From Hyaloperonospora brassicae (taxonomy: Eukaryota; Oomycota; Peronosporomycetes; Peronosporales; Peronosporaceae), in assembly GCA_947650285.1 (NCBI GenBank), contig CANTFL010000123.1, positions 33,507-97,506 of the forward strand: a stretch of 64,000 bases of DNA, in the 5' to 3' direction. Both the position numbers and the translations under genes were made by a program. Shown in pieces: positions 22,501 through 33,270 of this stretch; position 1 is the stretch's first letter, and each line of letters begins with the position of its first letter. The notes under the pieces are model-generated. The model was not told where the DNA came from. It ran no database searches and saw only the letters and a program-made list of their open reading frames with translations.

Positions 22501-23630
22501 CGACATCGATGAAGAAGATCGCCTCAATAATAGCGATGACGCTATTATTGACTCGGATGATGATGACGATGCTGGTATATTCAGCATCGTCAACGATAAT
22601 GCCAGCGAGGAAGAAGACACCCTCGCTGAAGAAGAGAACAATCTCTTAGAAGTGCGCACGAAGCGCACTGAAAGACAAAACAAAGAGTCAGCAGAGAACT
22701 TCTTGCTGACTCGAGAAGAGGTAGTCCGTTTCGTTCAGGACTCCATCGCAAATGCGGTGGACCGGCAGAAACGGAAAGCAGACAAGAATGGAAGAGCAAA
22801 TGTTCTTTCATTTTAGGTTAACGACCTAGTACTACTGTCACCGGTAAACCTACCTGGACATGCAGTCACTTGTGTCGGCAGTAGTTTACTACTGCCGAAA
22901 TACATTGGGCCATTTCGAGTGTTGCATCGCAAGGGCAATGCATACACGATCGAATTGCCACGTAGGATGCGCACTCATCCTACGTTTTACGTGGGGAGGC
23001 TTGAGTCGTACTGTCATTACGAGCCTTCTTCTTCCGATGAAGATAGCACTTACGTTCAAGAACATCCATCAGGTTCTTGCGTTCGCGCTACAGACGATCC
23101 GTCTGGTCGCGTAGATGAGAGACCTCGGATATCAAACGAGAGATATCTCCTCGAGCTGTCGCCAGCTCGCCAACGAGGGAGCGGACGTCGCGCTCGAGCC
23201 TGCAGCTGCGAGACCGCATACTCAGCGCGATCCCTCGCCCGATCAGCCTCGTGATCGTTGCGGTTCTTCCGCAAAAAAACAGACAGGTCGTAACGCCGGT
23301 CGCGCTCGTGCTTCAAGTCATCGCGCAATTCATCGATTGAGCGATCCATCTCGCAAGGGTCGAGATGGTGAGCCGAATCATCTGGAGGAGTTCTTTCCTC
23401 CACCACCACATCCTTTGATAGATTCTCACGGTGGTCAACGCTTTCTAGTGGAGCGTATCTTGAATCAACGTGACGATTCAGGATCAAGGACGAGCTACCT
23501 CGTCCAGTGGCGGGGGTATTCACCCTCTTGGAACAGCTGGGAGCCCCGCTCTCAGCTGTTGATGGATGTTGAAGGTCTCGTCCGCCAGTATGACGAGACC
23601 CATCCGATGAGTCCTGTGGCCCATCGGTGA
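19594..23630 (+). pseudogene. gypsy-A pol: RT, RNase H, integrase, chromodomain (broken)
   Basis: Reverse transcriptase starts near 20080 (HEIELKPGLKYC, QWPLPREQV, TPIPRKDVI). There is a stop at 20320-20322 in place of an expected Gln codon, and a frameshift near 20530. The metal-binding box reads HFDDAFVHS (near 20575). RNase H (about 20930-21390) has VVCDASDFAIG, DKELLVMKYA and TDHSSL. Integrase zinc-binding (21600-21860) keeps HDAPTGSHRG and CEVCQRV; a stop sits at 21895. The core runs from MDFVFGFPED (21916) to TDGQTERA, shifted by the 2-base loss near 22110 also found in A1. Chromodomain 23445-23560 (VERILNQRD, YLVQWRGYSP). The end overlaps the antisense ORF. Confidence 0.92.
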
Positions 23631-24707
23631 ACACGCGCCCTAGGCGCTTGTAGACGGATTGCAAGTTTGCAATCGCGTCACGCATCTCACTCGAGATGTG
23701 TGCCCTTCCCCAGGGCGAATTTAGGGAATACACATCCCTATGTGCACGCTGCGAGTTGTCAACACAACTCGCACAAGGGTCTCCCCATGTGAGGCAAGGA
23801 ATGTCTGCCTCACTCGAAAAACAATGCAACCGGTACCTAGCACCGGTTGGCGTTCGCCTTTCGAACCTGAGGCGTGTCGCCATATGTTTCTTGAGCCACC
23901 CTTCTCGTCCAAAATTCTTTACAGGTTGGACGAACGCGTTCCACGCAGCCAAATACAAGGCCTTGTCACGCTTTTGGTTGCCGTTGTACCATCGATGTCT
24001 AAGAAAGACATCGAGATAAAAGTCTTCCTCAGCGCGAAAGTTCTTCGCGCTGGAACTCAAGCCGTGAAGCTCAGTCGCATCGAATAAGGGTATTCGATGG
24101 TGTTGGCTTGTCTCGTGAGACAGGCTATTGATAATCCGCTCGAGCAAACGCCATGGCTTCGACTCATCACGCGTCACAATGGTACCTTTGTCGGTACCAC
24201 GGCTCCCAGATTGACGACGGCTTACGCCATCGTCATCACGCTCGTGCGAAGATGCACGAGCCGGTGTGGTAAGGAAAAATATTCCTCACCGCCCTGATCA
24301 TCGTCATCACTGCCGAACAGACTGTGATGCAACTCACGAGTCCCTTCGTTCGGCAGTGGCCTTGGCGAACACTGAGGCGTCGCCGGTGAGCAAGACGCCT
24401 CTGGCGCATTGCCCGAGTCAGACACGTCTGACTCGCCAGAGTAGATGACCTCTACATTTGAGTCATCATGCGCACGCGGTGAGGTGCCGTGTGCACCTGA
24501 AGCACCTGTTGCTGCAGGCAGAGAACGAGCAGCAGACGACGAATCGTCTGCCGCAGAGGCTGGCACAGCAGCGGGCTGTGCGGGTCTTGAGTCACGCCGC
24601 ATCGACATGTTAACCATGCGAGGTCGGGTGGAAAGTGAATAGAACGGACCCATCAAGTGCTCCCTGTCCCAATGGTGCCCAACGGGTGGCCGCCATATTT
24701 TTAATAG
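23056..24707 (-). CDS. Antisense ORF of gypsy-A (copy A2)
   Basis: Unknown function. Minus-strand open frame 23056-24177 (373 codons, no ATG at its left end as drawn) continues an upstream frame 24222-24653 (ATG at 24653) after a frameshift. A further in-family ATG lies at 24707. Composition in order: acidic Ala/Ser/Asp-rich N-terminus (NVEVIYSGESDVSDSG), central block (KPWRLLERIINSLSHETSQ), FLRHRWYNGNQKRDKALY, a Cys-containing stretch (LTWGDPCASCVDNSQ), then a charged coiled-coil-like tail (MDRSIDELRDDLKHERDRR) ending opposite the pol linker. About 570 bases overlap pol. A1 and A3 keep homologous frames. Whether it is translated is not shown by sequence alone. Confidence 0.6.
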
Positions 24708-24740
24708 TCACACGGTGACTATCTGTTAAAGGGGGGGTGA

Positions 24741-25152
24741 TGTAACGGAGCAGCCCGTTACATGGAAATAGTCATTTGAGAGATAATGACAATAAATGAT
24801 GGTATGTTGAATATCCTTATAACTATATCACCAAAGTGGTGATATTGATGGGTCGACCAAAGAGTCTGCTCATTGGTCGATATCTTTATGATATCAACCT
24901 ACCAATCGCCGCAAGACGCGCGCAATGAGTGGTGACGAGACGTCACCATACACTCAATTAGATTAGTAAAGTTAAGCTAAGTCAAACAGAGAGACAGTAG
25001 TTAAATGCTCAATTATATTAATATAACAGTTCTACTTTTCCCTGAGACAGTGTTGCCTCTGTCTTTTCTACCGCTTCATCGGTTGCCTCGTGTACGCTTG
25101 TCGGTGCGCGATACCCTTGCGTTAAGTTCACGCAAGGGTGTGCCCCGTTACA
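24741..25152 (+). repeat. 3' LTR of gypsy-A copy A2
   Basis: 412 bp, starts TGTAACGGAG and ends CCCCGTTACA, preceded by the polypurine tract 24728-24740 and followed by target copy GTCTC. About 18 differences from the 5' LTR were counted by eye. Confidence 0.96.
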
Positions 25153-26310
25153 GTCTCGGTCGGGCACGTAGGCGGTTTGTGACACATACACTCAATAGTC
25201 AATTCGTTTCATCTGATGATAACTTTAATTCTGTGTCGATTAGTACGATGCCGATGCAGTCAGTAAGATACCATTCAATCATGCCATGTGGCTTAAGATC
25301 GGTAATGCGACACGGCGTCGGCCTTATGTAGCATTAAACGTCTGCAGCTGGTGCACGTATAGGTTATTATTCCACGTCATCTGTTGGAACATAGATTAGG
25401 AGCGGGGTGTAAACTAAAGGTTCGATTTTGTTTATTACTACGTTTAGCGTCTGATCTTGATATCATTTCAATTCTTTGTTTCCATGTGCAGTCATGCTAT
25501 ATCAGTGTTTACTTATCTCAATAACTACACAAGGCTGATTCATCTGTCTGACAAAGGCATTTGCCATGTTCATCGATCTCCAATCACACGAATAGAGTCG
25601 TCCAAATGGTTGTCGTTCAACACAAGCTAGTGACAAGTGCTATTGCTTGACATGCGCGCACGAATATCATTCGGGCCCGTGCGAATCATATTGTACATAC
25701 TGGAAATACACAATGCGTTCACATGTCAGACGTACTGATAGCCATCCGATTGCGCAGGCCTACCACACAACTTAGAATTCCGCCACACGTTTATACTGAT
25801 GACAGCATAACCCTTAATGGTGGTGAAAGCTGAGATCGGGTGCTTCGAAACATTACGTCACTGAAACGTGATGTTTCGGAGCGCCCGATCTCCGCTTGCA
25901 GTGACGTGTAGAGGATATGCAGTCAACTATCTGGACAAGCTCAAATGGATCGGAATAGACATCTCTAATTATGCAGTTTTGTCTCAATACAACCCTTTCC
26001 TACGCTTACCGCTAACTATTGTAAACTGCAAACATGTCTGTAGGCTTCTTACTCACCCCCCATTGCAAGCGTCCAGCATTGATTGGTGATTACATTGGCG
26101 AGAATCTTAGTCTAAATGAACCAATGAACAATTCGTTGTCAACTGTTGTCGAACGTTGCCTTCAAAGGTGAGTTTCCACAATATCACCCACTGAGGCAAT
26201 ATTGTCGTGACAACTACTCGCTTTTAGCCGCAGTTTTTTACATCATCTACCAAGATAGTGTACGTATTTGACACCGTGCTTGGATATCAACATCCTGTTA
26301 CAAGCAACCC
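25153..26310. other. Intergenic DNA with a hairpin and a possible degenerate LTR
   Basis: No gene recognised. A 27-bp hairpin sits at 25827-25897. Around 26040-26220 the sequence resembles a reverse gypsy-A LTR (ACTCAC, CCATTGCAAGCGTCCAGCAT-like block and CAATATCACCC), heavily mutated; compare the A3 LTR at 15420-15540. Confidence 0.4.
25827..25897 (+). repeat. Long imperfect hairpin
   Basis: Arms 25832-25858 and 25866-25892 pair over 27 bases with a 7-base loop. The only three mismatches become G-U pairs in plus-strand RNA. A further four pairs flank it (25827-25830 with 25894-25897). Confidence 0.85.
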
Positions 26311-26732
26311 TATGCATTGCGTGACAAGTACACTTTGCAACCACGCATGCATCGCTCTGAGCTCTGTAGGCGACGCGTGATGCCTATTCAGTGTATTCAG
26401 TTTTGGCCATGTGTCGGCACTTCCAACAGGCCGTGCGCCAAGAACAAGTGAGGCAAAATAATCGCGGAATGGTGCTCCACCCTATTTCGGCTGGCGATTC
26501 TACTGGGGCGCATGTCTCTCAATGGGCCACATTCGCTTATATGGTGTGCTCTGTCGGTATAACGACAGTCAGGATGCAGAGAAACCGAGTCGTATGTACG
26601 AAGATGAGGTGATATTCGAAGGATGTTTTGACCAGTAAGCTGTGTGGACTGCGTCAAGTACAAGCGTCGTCGCCTACAGAGCTCAGAGCGATGCATGCGT
26701 GTGTGCAAAGTGTTCTTGTCACGCAATGCATA
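26311..26732. mobile_element. MITE-like unit with 65-bp terminal inverted repeats
   Basis: Arm 26311-26375 is the reverse complement of 26668-26732 with about three mismatches; outer ends read TATGCATTGCGTGAC. The 292-bp interior has no transposase. Arms may extend outward (CAAGC on both sides, with a 4-bp gap on the left). No clean target duplication was found, so it could also be a plain inverted duplication. Confidence 0.6.
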
Positions 26733-28346
26733 GGCTTGTTTGACATCCACCACACCGTGCGGTAAATCAACTTCATCCAGCAGGTCATTCGACACCGGCG
26801 CTATTTACGTAAATCAGGAAATTGCAGACGTCGCCCTCTTTGGTGACGCCCGGCGCCTACTGCCACGTCTGCGACAACTAGGTAGGCAACCAAGAGAGCC
26901 GTCGCCAACGGTGCCCAGTCCCGTACAACCACCAGATTCTAACGGGGTACTGGCGTGGCAAACTAGGCTAAACCTAAATCAGACACTGTGCAACCAGTTA
27001 AAGGTTAAATAGACACGTCTGCTTCTCTCTCTCTACTTCGCTGACGCCCTATCGACCTATCTATTTCTCTCTCGCTGGACAGTTTCGGCGCAAATCGTCG
27101 CAGTATGACGCCGCACCAGATTCCTGGACACCAACGACTCGAGGAATCGCTGATCCTGGGTTGGATCGAGTTCCACAAAAACATGCAGCGTGTGTGACAC
27201 CATTTGCCGCGCACGACTTTGTGCCAGTGGTGGCTGGGCGTTGTAGCGATATCATCCTATGCCTCGATCTGTTTGTAGTGTTGCAGAGACCAGATATCAA
27301 GGGCTACAATACAGGTGAGAGAGAGCTACATTCGGAGCGGCAATATTGACTTGGCCTCCGTGAGGAATGAGGAGCTGGCTACTTGCAAAAGAGCAAACAT
27401 GCTCGAAATCTTTGTACAGCGTTCCCGCCCGAGCGAAGGATGCACATAGCTGCACAGAAGCAGTCTTCGGACAGGAGTTTCCCGCGGGCTGTCTACGCTC
27501 ACACGTATGTCCACTCACAATGGCGAGAGAGAGAGAAACCCGAACGTCGAGTAAGTGTTTAAAAACTTTACGCTATCCGTGTGCGTCGACCTAGACTACA
27601 TCATTCTCCTCCTCGCTGGCGATGTCTGCTGGCTCGAGACGTCCAGCGTCACGTGGAACACTCAGCAGAGGGCACGGGAAACGGGTATCCAGTCCTGGGG
27701 GTAGACAGGGCGCGAAAACCGCAGAAAACGCCGGGTACCAAACCGATCACCCCCGATAGGCCGCTAGTGCACCTGGACGGTTCCGGTCATAATCACGTCC
27801 TAGGCAACTTCGCTTCGTGGGACCGAGCTTCGCGCTCGGCGACCGAACCTGCGACTTGGAAGCTGACGTACAATAGCAGGAATTAGGTGGTGACAACCGC
27901 TGTCGCCGTGCCCCACACCCGGGGGTCTCTGGGTTGTTGCTCCCCTTGCGGTTTGCACGCTACGCTACCTCCCCGTAGGCACGCAGCGGGAGAAAAACCT
28001 CGTTCCCGTGACCTGAGCCCCCCCATCGGAGGACTTCCCGCCCAGGTCAAGGGGACCGGTATTCCGGCTCGTTGGAGGACGTCGTCGCTTGGCCTTGTTG
28101 CCCGAAGGCGCAAATTGGGAAGTATCCACTCATAATGGCGTAAAATGGTGGAGCGACCTATTCAATGAGTGACCACGCGTCTGGTCTAAACATCGCCAGG
28201 ACAATTGCTGACACAGAGCGACCTGTTCTGCAACTGCGACGCAGACCGCCCGTCTGCACACTCCATGGTGTCGGCTGACATGGAGCAGGCTATCTGCGGC
28301 AGCAGCATCGAAGCATTTCGTCTGGGTCGCTGCCACGCCGTATGCG
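26733..28346. other. GC-richer segment without recognised gene
   Basis: Several overlapping open frames on both strands (for example 27581-27886 plus, 27883-28113 minus) without family signals. A C-rich stretch lies at 28017-28024. This may be degraded coding or transposon DNA. Confidence 0.35.
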
Positions 28347-28360
28347 TCATTATTCATTTT
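28347..28360 (+). promoter_or_regulatory. Oomycete initiator-like element
   Basis: TCATTATTCATTTT resembles the oomycete core promoter made of an initiator (YTCANTYY type) plus the CAWTTT flanking element. It lies 44 bp before the ATG of the RXLR candidate, a normal distance in this group. Confidence 0.5.
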
Positions 28361-28404
28361 GCGCGCCACAAGCTCCTGACCCACATCGGCCATTCCTTTC
28401 TACC

Positions 28405-28779
28405 ATGCGAATCGCCTGCTTCCGTGCACTCTTCGTCAGTGCTGCATTGCTCATCAGTGCCGAATGCGCTGTAGGCCTGCCCGAGACGAAGGTCTCGTTA
28501 CCTGACGCTGCTGATCCCGAAAAAGGCCCTCCTCGACGACTGCGGGTGGCCATAGCTACGGACGAAAACAAGGGTGACGAGCGCATGCTTGAACCATCGC
28601 GTGCCTGGGAGAAGTTGGTGGAAGTGGTTGAAGAGATTGGGGCTATCGCAAGGTCGCACTACCCGCCCCTACTATCCTCGCCAGCTCACGAAGTCTCCCC
28701 CACCACGACACTCTACATCTCCCGGGTCAGTTCCCGCACCCCCGTCTCGCGAAAGCACCCTCACGCATCCAAAGGATGA
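28405..28779 (+). CDS. Candidate secreted RXLR-dEER effector (possibly truncated)
   Basis: 124 codons from the ATG at 28405. An upstream in-frame start exists, but this one gives a proper signal peptide: MRIACFRALFVSAALLIS, with cleavage likely around residues 20-24. The stretch PPRRLRVA places R-R-L-R at residues 44-47, and DER follows at 58-60, the arrangement and spacing of RXLR effectors that oomycetes secrete into host cells. A helical stretch follows (AWEKLVEVVEEIGAIA, 68-82). After about residue 88 the sequence becomes Pro/Ser/Thr-rich and low in structure. A plausible continuation in the next frame runs to 28894, so a frameshift near 28690-28770 may have shortened the protein. No C-terminal W motif is recognised. 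Confidence 0.68.
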   Translation: MRIACFRALFVSAALLISAECAVGLPETKVSLPDAADPEKGPPRRLRVAIATDENKGDERMLEPSRAWEKLVEVVEEIGAIARSHYPPLLSSPAHEVSPTTTLYISRVSSRTPVSRKHPHASKG

Positions 28780-29176
28780 TGTTTCCGAGCATGCAGGGGC
28801 GCTTGATTCGGTACCTGCAAAGGGTGTGGACACCGACTCGACTGCTATTGACAGAGGAAAAGAAATATGGGATCAATATATCGAGTTACATTAACGGGCG
28901 CAGAGCTAGGCCCTGAGTGTTCTGCGCATTGTTTCGTGCGTTTAGCAGACTCGTTAGAACTAAAGTTGCCTTAGACGACGCAGCGGGGATCGTCGAAGAG
29001 GAGCAGTTCGGTATGTTCTTCGAGGTTAGTACAACTGCTGACGACCTGTGAATGCTTTGGTCGGGATCGGACACTCCTACCATTCATTCTCACGGAAGAC
29101 CATCCCAAGACGACATTCTAGCCGACTACAGCGAGTACTTTGACAAGCCAGAAGGAGTTCCTGAGAAGACCAAGTA
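28780..29176 (+). pseudogene. Degraded coding sequence downstream of the RXLR candidate
   Basis: One frame gives DVSEHAGALDSVPAKGVD and on to a stop at 28892-28894. Another, from about 28914, gives ALDDAAGIVEEEQFGMFF, a single TGA near 29046, then SQDDILADYSEYFDKPEG to a TAG at 29174. Acidic, effector-like composition suggests the remains of the C-terminal part of the same gene or of a neighbouring one, but the joins are inferred. Confidence 0.4.
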
Positions 29177-31829
29177 GGCTAGCGTGCTAGCGACCATAGA
29201 ACGTGAGTGACTTTTGCTGTTCCTTGTCATGTTACTTCATTCGATAGATTACGTTGTCTTAGCACGTTGTCTTCTGCTGCGCTTTTATCGATTCTGCTTG
29301 TAACTGAGGCCCGTACATTGCAGGCCGTGGTACAGTGTGTCGCAGCTTCGACTTTCACAGGCACTCGTCTCCCTTCAATTTCAACACTCGATGGATGGAG
29401 CAGGTATCGCATCGCTGACGCGGATGTTTGGTCGTGCAAGCCCGCGTCACTACCGTGGCAAAGGCAAAATGAGTCAACCCTCGCAGGTCCTTGCCGTCGT
29501 GCACATTTGTCGAAGAGTCCCCACGACCAATTGTGGTGTCGATGCAAGTATATGCTCGACGTGGATATCGAGGCACACATAACGTGGCTCGCTGTCTCCA
29601 CAGGGCCGAACCGTTGCCTTCAACCGTGACACATCATCCTCCGACTCCGACACCTCAACCTTCTCGTCGTATCGCGACGCGTCCTGTCGAGCCGCCCCCC
29701 TTGCTCTTCGTGCGCGGACACGGGCGGCCGCTCGCCGTGCGCTGCTGACGTCGTCGGTGCTTCTTTGCAGACCTCAAAGACGCGACTACTACGTCTTGCG
29801 GCTCTCTGTTGCACTGCTGAAAGTGCCCGATGCCTCGTGAGCGGTGGTCCGCGGTAGAAACGCCAGCTGCTGACTCTCCGTAATGAGACTCGGGTCCATG
29901 CGCAACAGATGATGTTCCTCGTCCCATAACGTCTCGTCCTTGGTCGTGCGTGTAGCCATGTAATCGCCACCTCGTTGCTGCTCGCCTTCGGGCCTTTCAA
30001 CGCTGCTGGGACTCGGAGGCATTCACGCACTGGTCGATCGCTGCCGTTTTCCGTCGCTTCTGCTTCGTCGCCTTGTCAAAGTGTGGACAGCTCTATCCGG
30101 ATGGCTTCAGCTATCACCCGATGAAAGGTCTGCGAGGACCACTTCAACAAAGGCGAAGCTCCGAGAGCTCATTCCGATCTCAACCCTTGATCGCCCACCT
30201 CCTCTGGCTGCCTGCACGAACACGAGCTACACAAGCGCAAGCGTCTACCAGTCCTTCTGTTGTCGTCCTTCTGCCGTCCATCTCCAGCTTTAGTCGTCTA
30301 AGCCTGCGACGTCGGCTGGACCAAGTGAGTAGCCCACCGCTAGTACAACTGCTGGAAAACAGACACACACTCGTTCGTTTCTTCACTGTCTGTGTTGTCC
30401 TCGTCTCAGACGTCCTCCTCGTTCTTTTTCTTGTGTGGTCGTCGTCCTGCGCACCGAGGCGCCGAGACGCAAAGATGGCCGCTGATCCGTGGTCAGAGGA
30501 TCGGCGGCCACCTTTGCGTCTGGTCTTTAGGCCACTTAACGCTGTTGCTCTCTCCAGCACGCTGTTTAACCGACCCCGGTGGCCGAGTAAAAAGGCACTG
30601 GCACCGGGACAGGGAGGTACGTGGTTCAACGCGTGTTCGTGCAGCGTGGCAGCGTTGGGGGCATGCAGTACTTGGCATGGCCAGCATCGAATCCAGCGAG
30701 TCCACGATTTGCCACAGGGCCCAGTCTCCACTTACGGGTGGCGGACCAGTACCCGCCTAAGCGCCGACGCCCGCCACGAGAAGGGCCGATGCGATACGAT
30801 GCGAGCAATGGGTTGCGACGAGGCACTCATTGGTACGCTGAGTGCATAATGGCTTTGCGCTGCTTCTCCCTCGTGCAAACGGAGTTGAAGTTATGCTGAT
30901 CAGCTCATCGAACTGACGCTGGGAATCGGACCTGTGTGTGTTTAGCCGCTCTCACTCGTTCGTGGTGAAACGCTGAGGGGTTTGTCTCGTTACTCGCGGT
31001 GTGGCATGAGGAGATACTGCTGTTCCCGCACGATGTGTCTATCGACCAAAAACTTGTTGTACTACTGTGAGTTGTTGGACGAGTGAACGCTATAAAAGCG
31101 AAAAACGTTTGTTTGCTTTGGTATCCACCAAATACATCAATGAACTTATAAAAATTAGTATGTGATTTATTGAATATTCACTAAACGAAGTAAATATTGA
31201 TGGAATGTTACCCTTATATATAATGCACGGCACTGCACCACTCATCGGTGGGAAATACGCTCTTAAACTAACAGATTAGACCACAATAGCTGCTACACGC
31301 GAGCAAAGGGTGGCGAATGAGTTGCTACATTTGACGCTTGTTGTTTCTTATAAAGAGTAAGATTGAAGGGTTTTTGCAATGCAGCTCAGCTATATTATGT
31401 ACAATCTTACTCGTCCCGTTACCAGTGAATCCAGTCAAAGTATTAATTTATCCTCTGAGCAAGATTGTTAGTGGTCATTCGGGGCAACTGCTCACATGGT
31501 GTCATTATAAGAAACTCGAGCTGGCTCATTGCAAGCGCATGATGCTCGTTACAAGTGGTAAAACTTCTTGATTCGTCCGATGACCAAGATAACTCCATTT
31601 AACCACCCAGGAGTAATATGCTGGATAAAGAAATGGTAGCTTTCACACCACTCGTAAAGGCTTCTCCCATTTTAATGACATTGATTGACCTACGCCTTTA
31701 AGCATTATTTTCGACGTCGGTAGACCTGCCATCACGCTACGCTGATCGATTTGAAAGGAGACGACCAATACGCCACAACGTCCCTATTCGTGCAGCATGC
31801 ACTTGACGCTTTGCACAAATATTGACTCT
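29177..31829. other. Unassigned segment with overlapping open frames
   Basis: 29200-30850 is GC-rich and open on both strands (30073-30849 plus; 30180-30731 and 29620-30030 minus). The minus reading near 30080-29790 (FDKATKQKRRKTAAIDQC, then KDETLWDEEHHLLR after a shift) looks most protein-like, but I cannot name a family. 30900-31829 is AT-rich and empty apart from debris. Confidence 0.35.
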
Positions 31830-33270
31830 ATTCCCTTCGCAGGATTCTCGGTGGTGAGGTATTCATCATCACGTTGAAGATTGAAGTGACGAAAAATATC
31901 TTCTTCAAGACTAAGGTGACTGTGGGTCATCGTATAAGCTTTCGACTTCGTTCACATGAGGACGGAGGCTCAACTTCATTAAGGCTACATCTCGATAGCG
32001 AGGATGTCGGAGCGCCTTGCAGCAGGAACATCATTACAAATCTATAAATGTAAAGTGCAGATTTTCTACACGCTGAGGAAATAGACTGCTCGATGCTGAC
32101 TTTATTGTACTGAATCTAAATGACATTTCCGATGTCACCTAGATCTACCATGGCTCATAAAATTGGAGCCATGGATAATGCGGAAGCTGCCAGACGTAAT
32201 GATTACTGCCACTTGTTCGTCATATGTTCATCCGATGAACGTCTTGGAACTTTCAAAAGTGTGCGAATGTTTAACGAGTGACTGCAATGACCCCACTAGT
32301 GCATCGATCGTTTGCACGACAGCACAAGACCTCATTGTAGTTATCACTGTTCTTTGGAGCATGCTGCCGACGGCTGTTCTGAAACTCAGGCAGTGCCGAA
32401 GGCCCACCACTCGATGAGTAGAGTGCACCGGGAAACGGATGTTTGAATAGAGGGAAACATCCAAGGGAGAATAGACATGTTGCCTGGAGCGGCACTACGG
32501 GAATTTGAGGTCGCCTTGACAGCCGACGGCAGACGACCTCGCTATTGATGCATTACTCCATAAATAAGAAGTTGAGGGAAAATTGTAAACTCATTTAAAA
32601 ACCTCGTGAAAATACTACGATAACACGAGATCCAAGCAACCTATGTTTTCACAGGAAGTAATTGAGGCGTTGCATAAGTTGTATGACAACCAATCAAATG
32701 TAGACGCTAATACAACTTCAATAGCACCATCAAACATTAAGTTAAAGGATAACGAAGATATACCGCTATCATCAAAGTTGTTACATGCAAAAGATATGTA
32801 GTAGCCACCCAAGCTGATTTTCGTACTCGTTATGCCGAGGATAAGAAGTTTGCTCACATCAGGTTGGCGGTGAGTTTCGCTAAGAACAAATGGGCTTTGA
32901 GCATTTCAATCATAAAAGGCATTTTTTGGATGGGAAGACGCAGATTGAGCGATTCATTCCATTGTCATCAAGTCGTTGCAGGAAAATTCTGTATTTAATG
33001 ATTCGATGGAATTGAAAATTTTCCACAATTCTCGTGACGTGCGAGTTGCCTAAGTACGAAGGCACTTGTCAAGAAATCGAACTATACCACGATTCAAAGT
33101 AATGATTTAGGAACCAGTAGCCAAGACCTCGTAAACAGATCCTAGCCATCGAAAGTCTTTTTTACGATCGTTAGCAGCGGGCTAGGTAAGAGAATGGCAA
33201 ATGTATCCAAAAAAGGATTGCCTTTCTTATCAGCATTTAACTTAAGTTGCCGCAGTACTGGAGAAAAAAT
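31830..33270 (+). mobile_element. gypsy-A relic: protease to start of RT
   Basis: Decayed but alignable to A2 18840-20310. TTCATCATCACGTTGAAG near 31861 matches the protease start; 32148-32174 matches the PWL..EPW end of protease; 32163-32417 matches the following linker. GTGACGTGCGAGTTGCC near 33035 and the segment to 33250 match the RT start. Stops and indels are frequent. No LTR was seen. Confidence 0.72.

Larger units (their letters stand above)
17135..25152 (+). mobile_element. Complete Ty3/gypsy retrotransposon, copy A2
   Basis: An 8018-bp element with two LTRs (17135-17547 and 24741-25152, about 95-96% alike by hand alignment), flanked on both sides by GTCTC (17130-17134 and 25153-25157), the target duplication. 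Order inside: gag, protease, RT, RNase H, integrase, chromodomain, antisense ORF, polypurine tract. All main frames are interrupted. No clear tRNA primer-binding site follows the 5' LTR. The whole element is dense in short perfect inverted repeats. Confidence 0.97.

Noticed and set aside
22590..22811. Minus-strand ORFs within integrase, and similar ones in A1
   Set aside because: They lie entirely under a recognised sense domain and follow from the palindromic makeup, unlike the antisense ORF that extends past the end of pol.
23056..24707. Antisense ORF as an env-like gene
   Set aside because: No signal peptide, no membrane segment and antisense orientation; composition is acidic plus coiled coil.
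29207..29629. Second secreted protein (hydrophobic stretch near residues 18-34)
   Set aside because: The frame has no ATG before the hydrophobic stretch, only a GTG, and no effector motif follows.
30073..30849. 258-codon plus-strand ORF as a real gene
   Set aside because: Opposite-strand frames are equally long, the product is Ser/Arg-rich without any domain, and no initiator-like element was seen. Left as unassigned.
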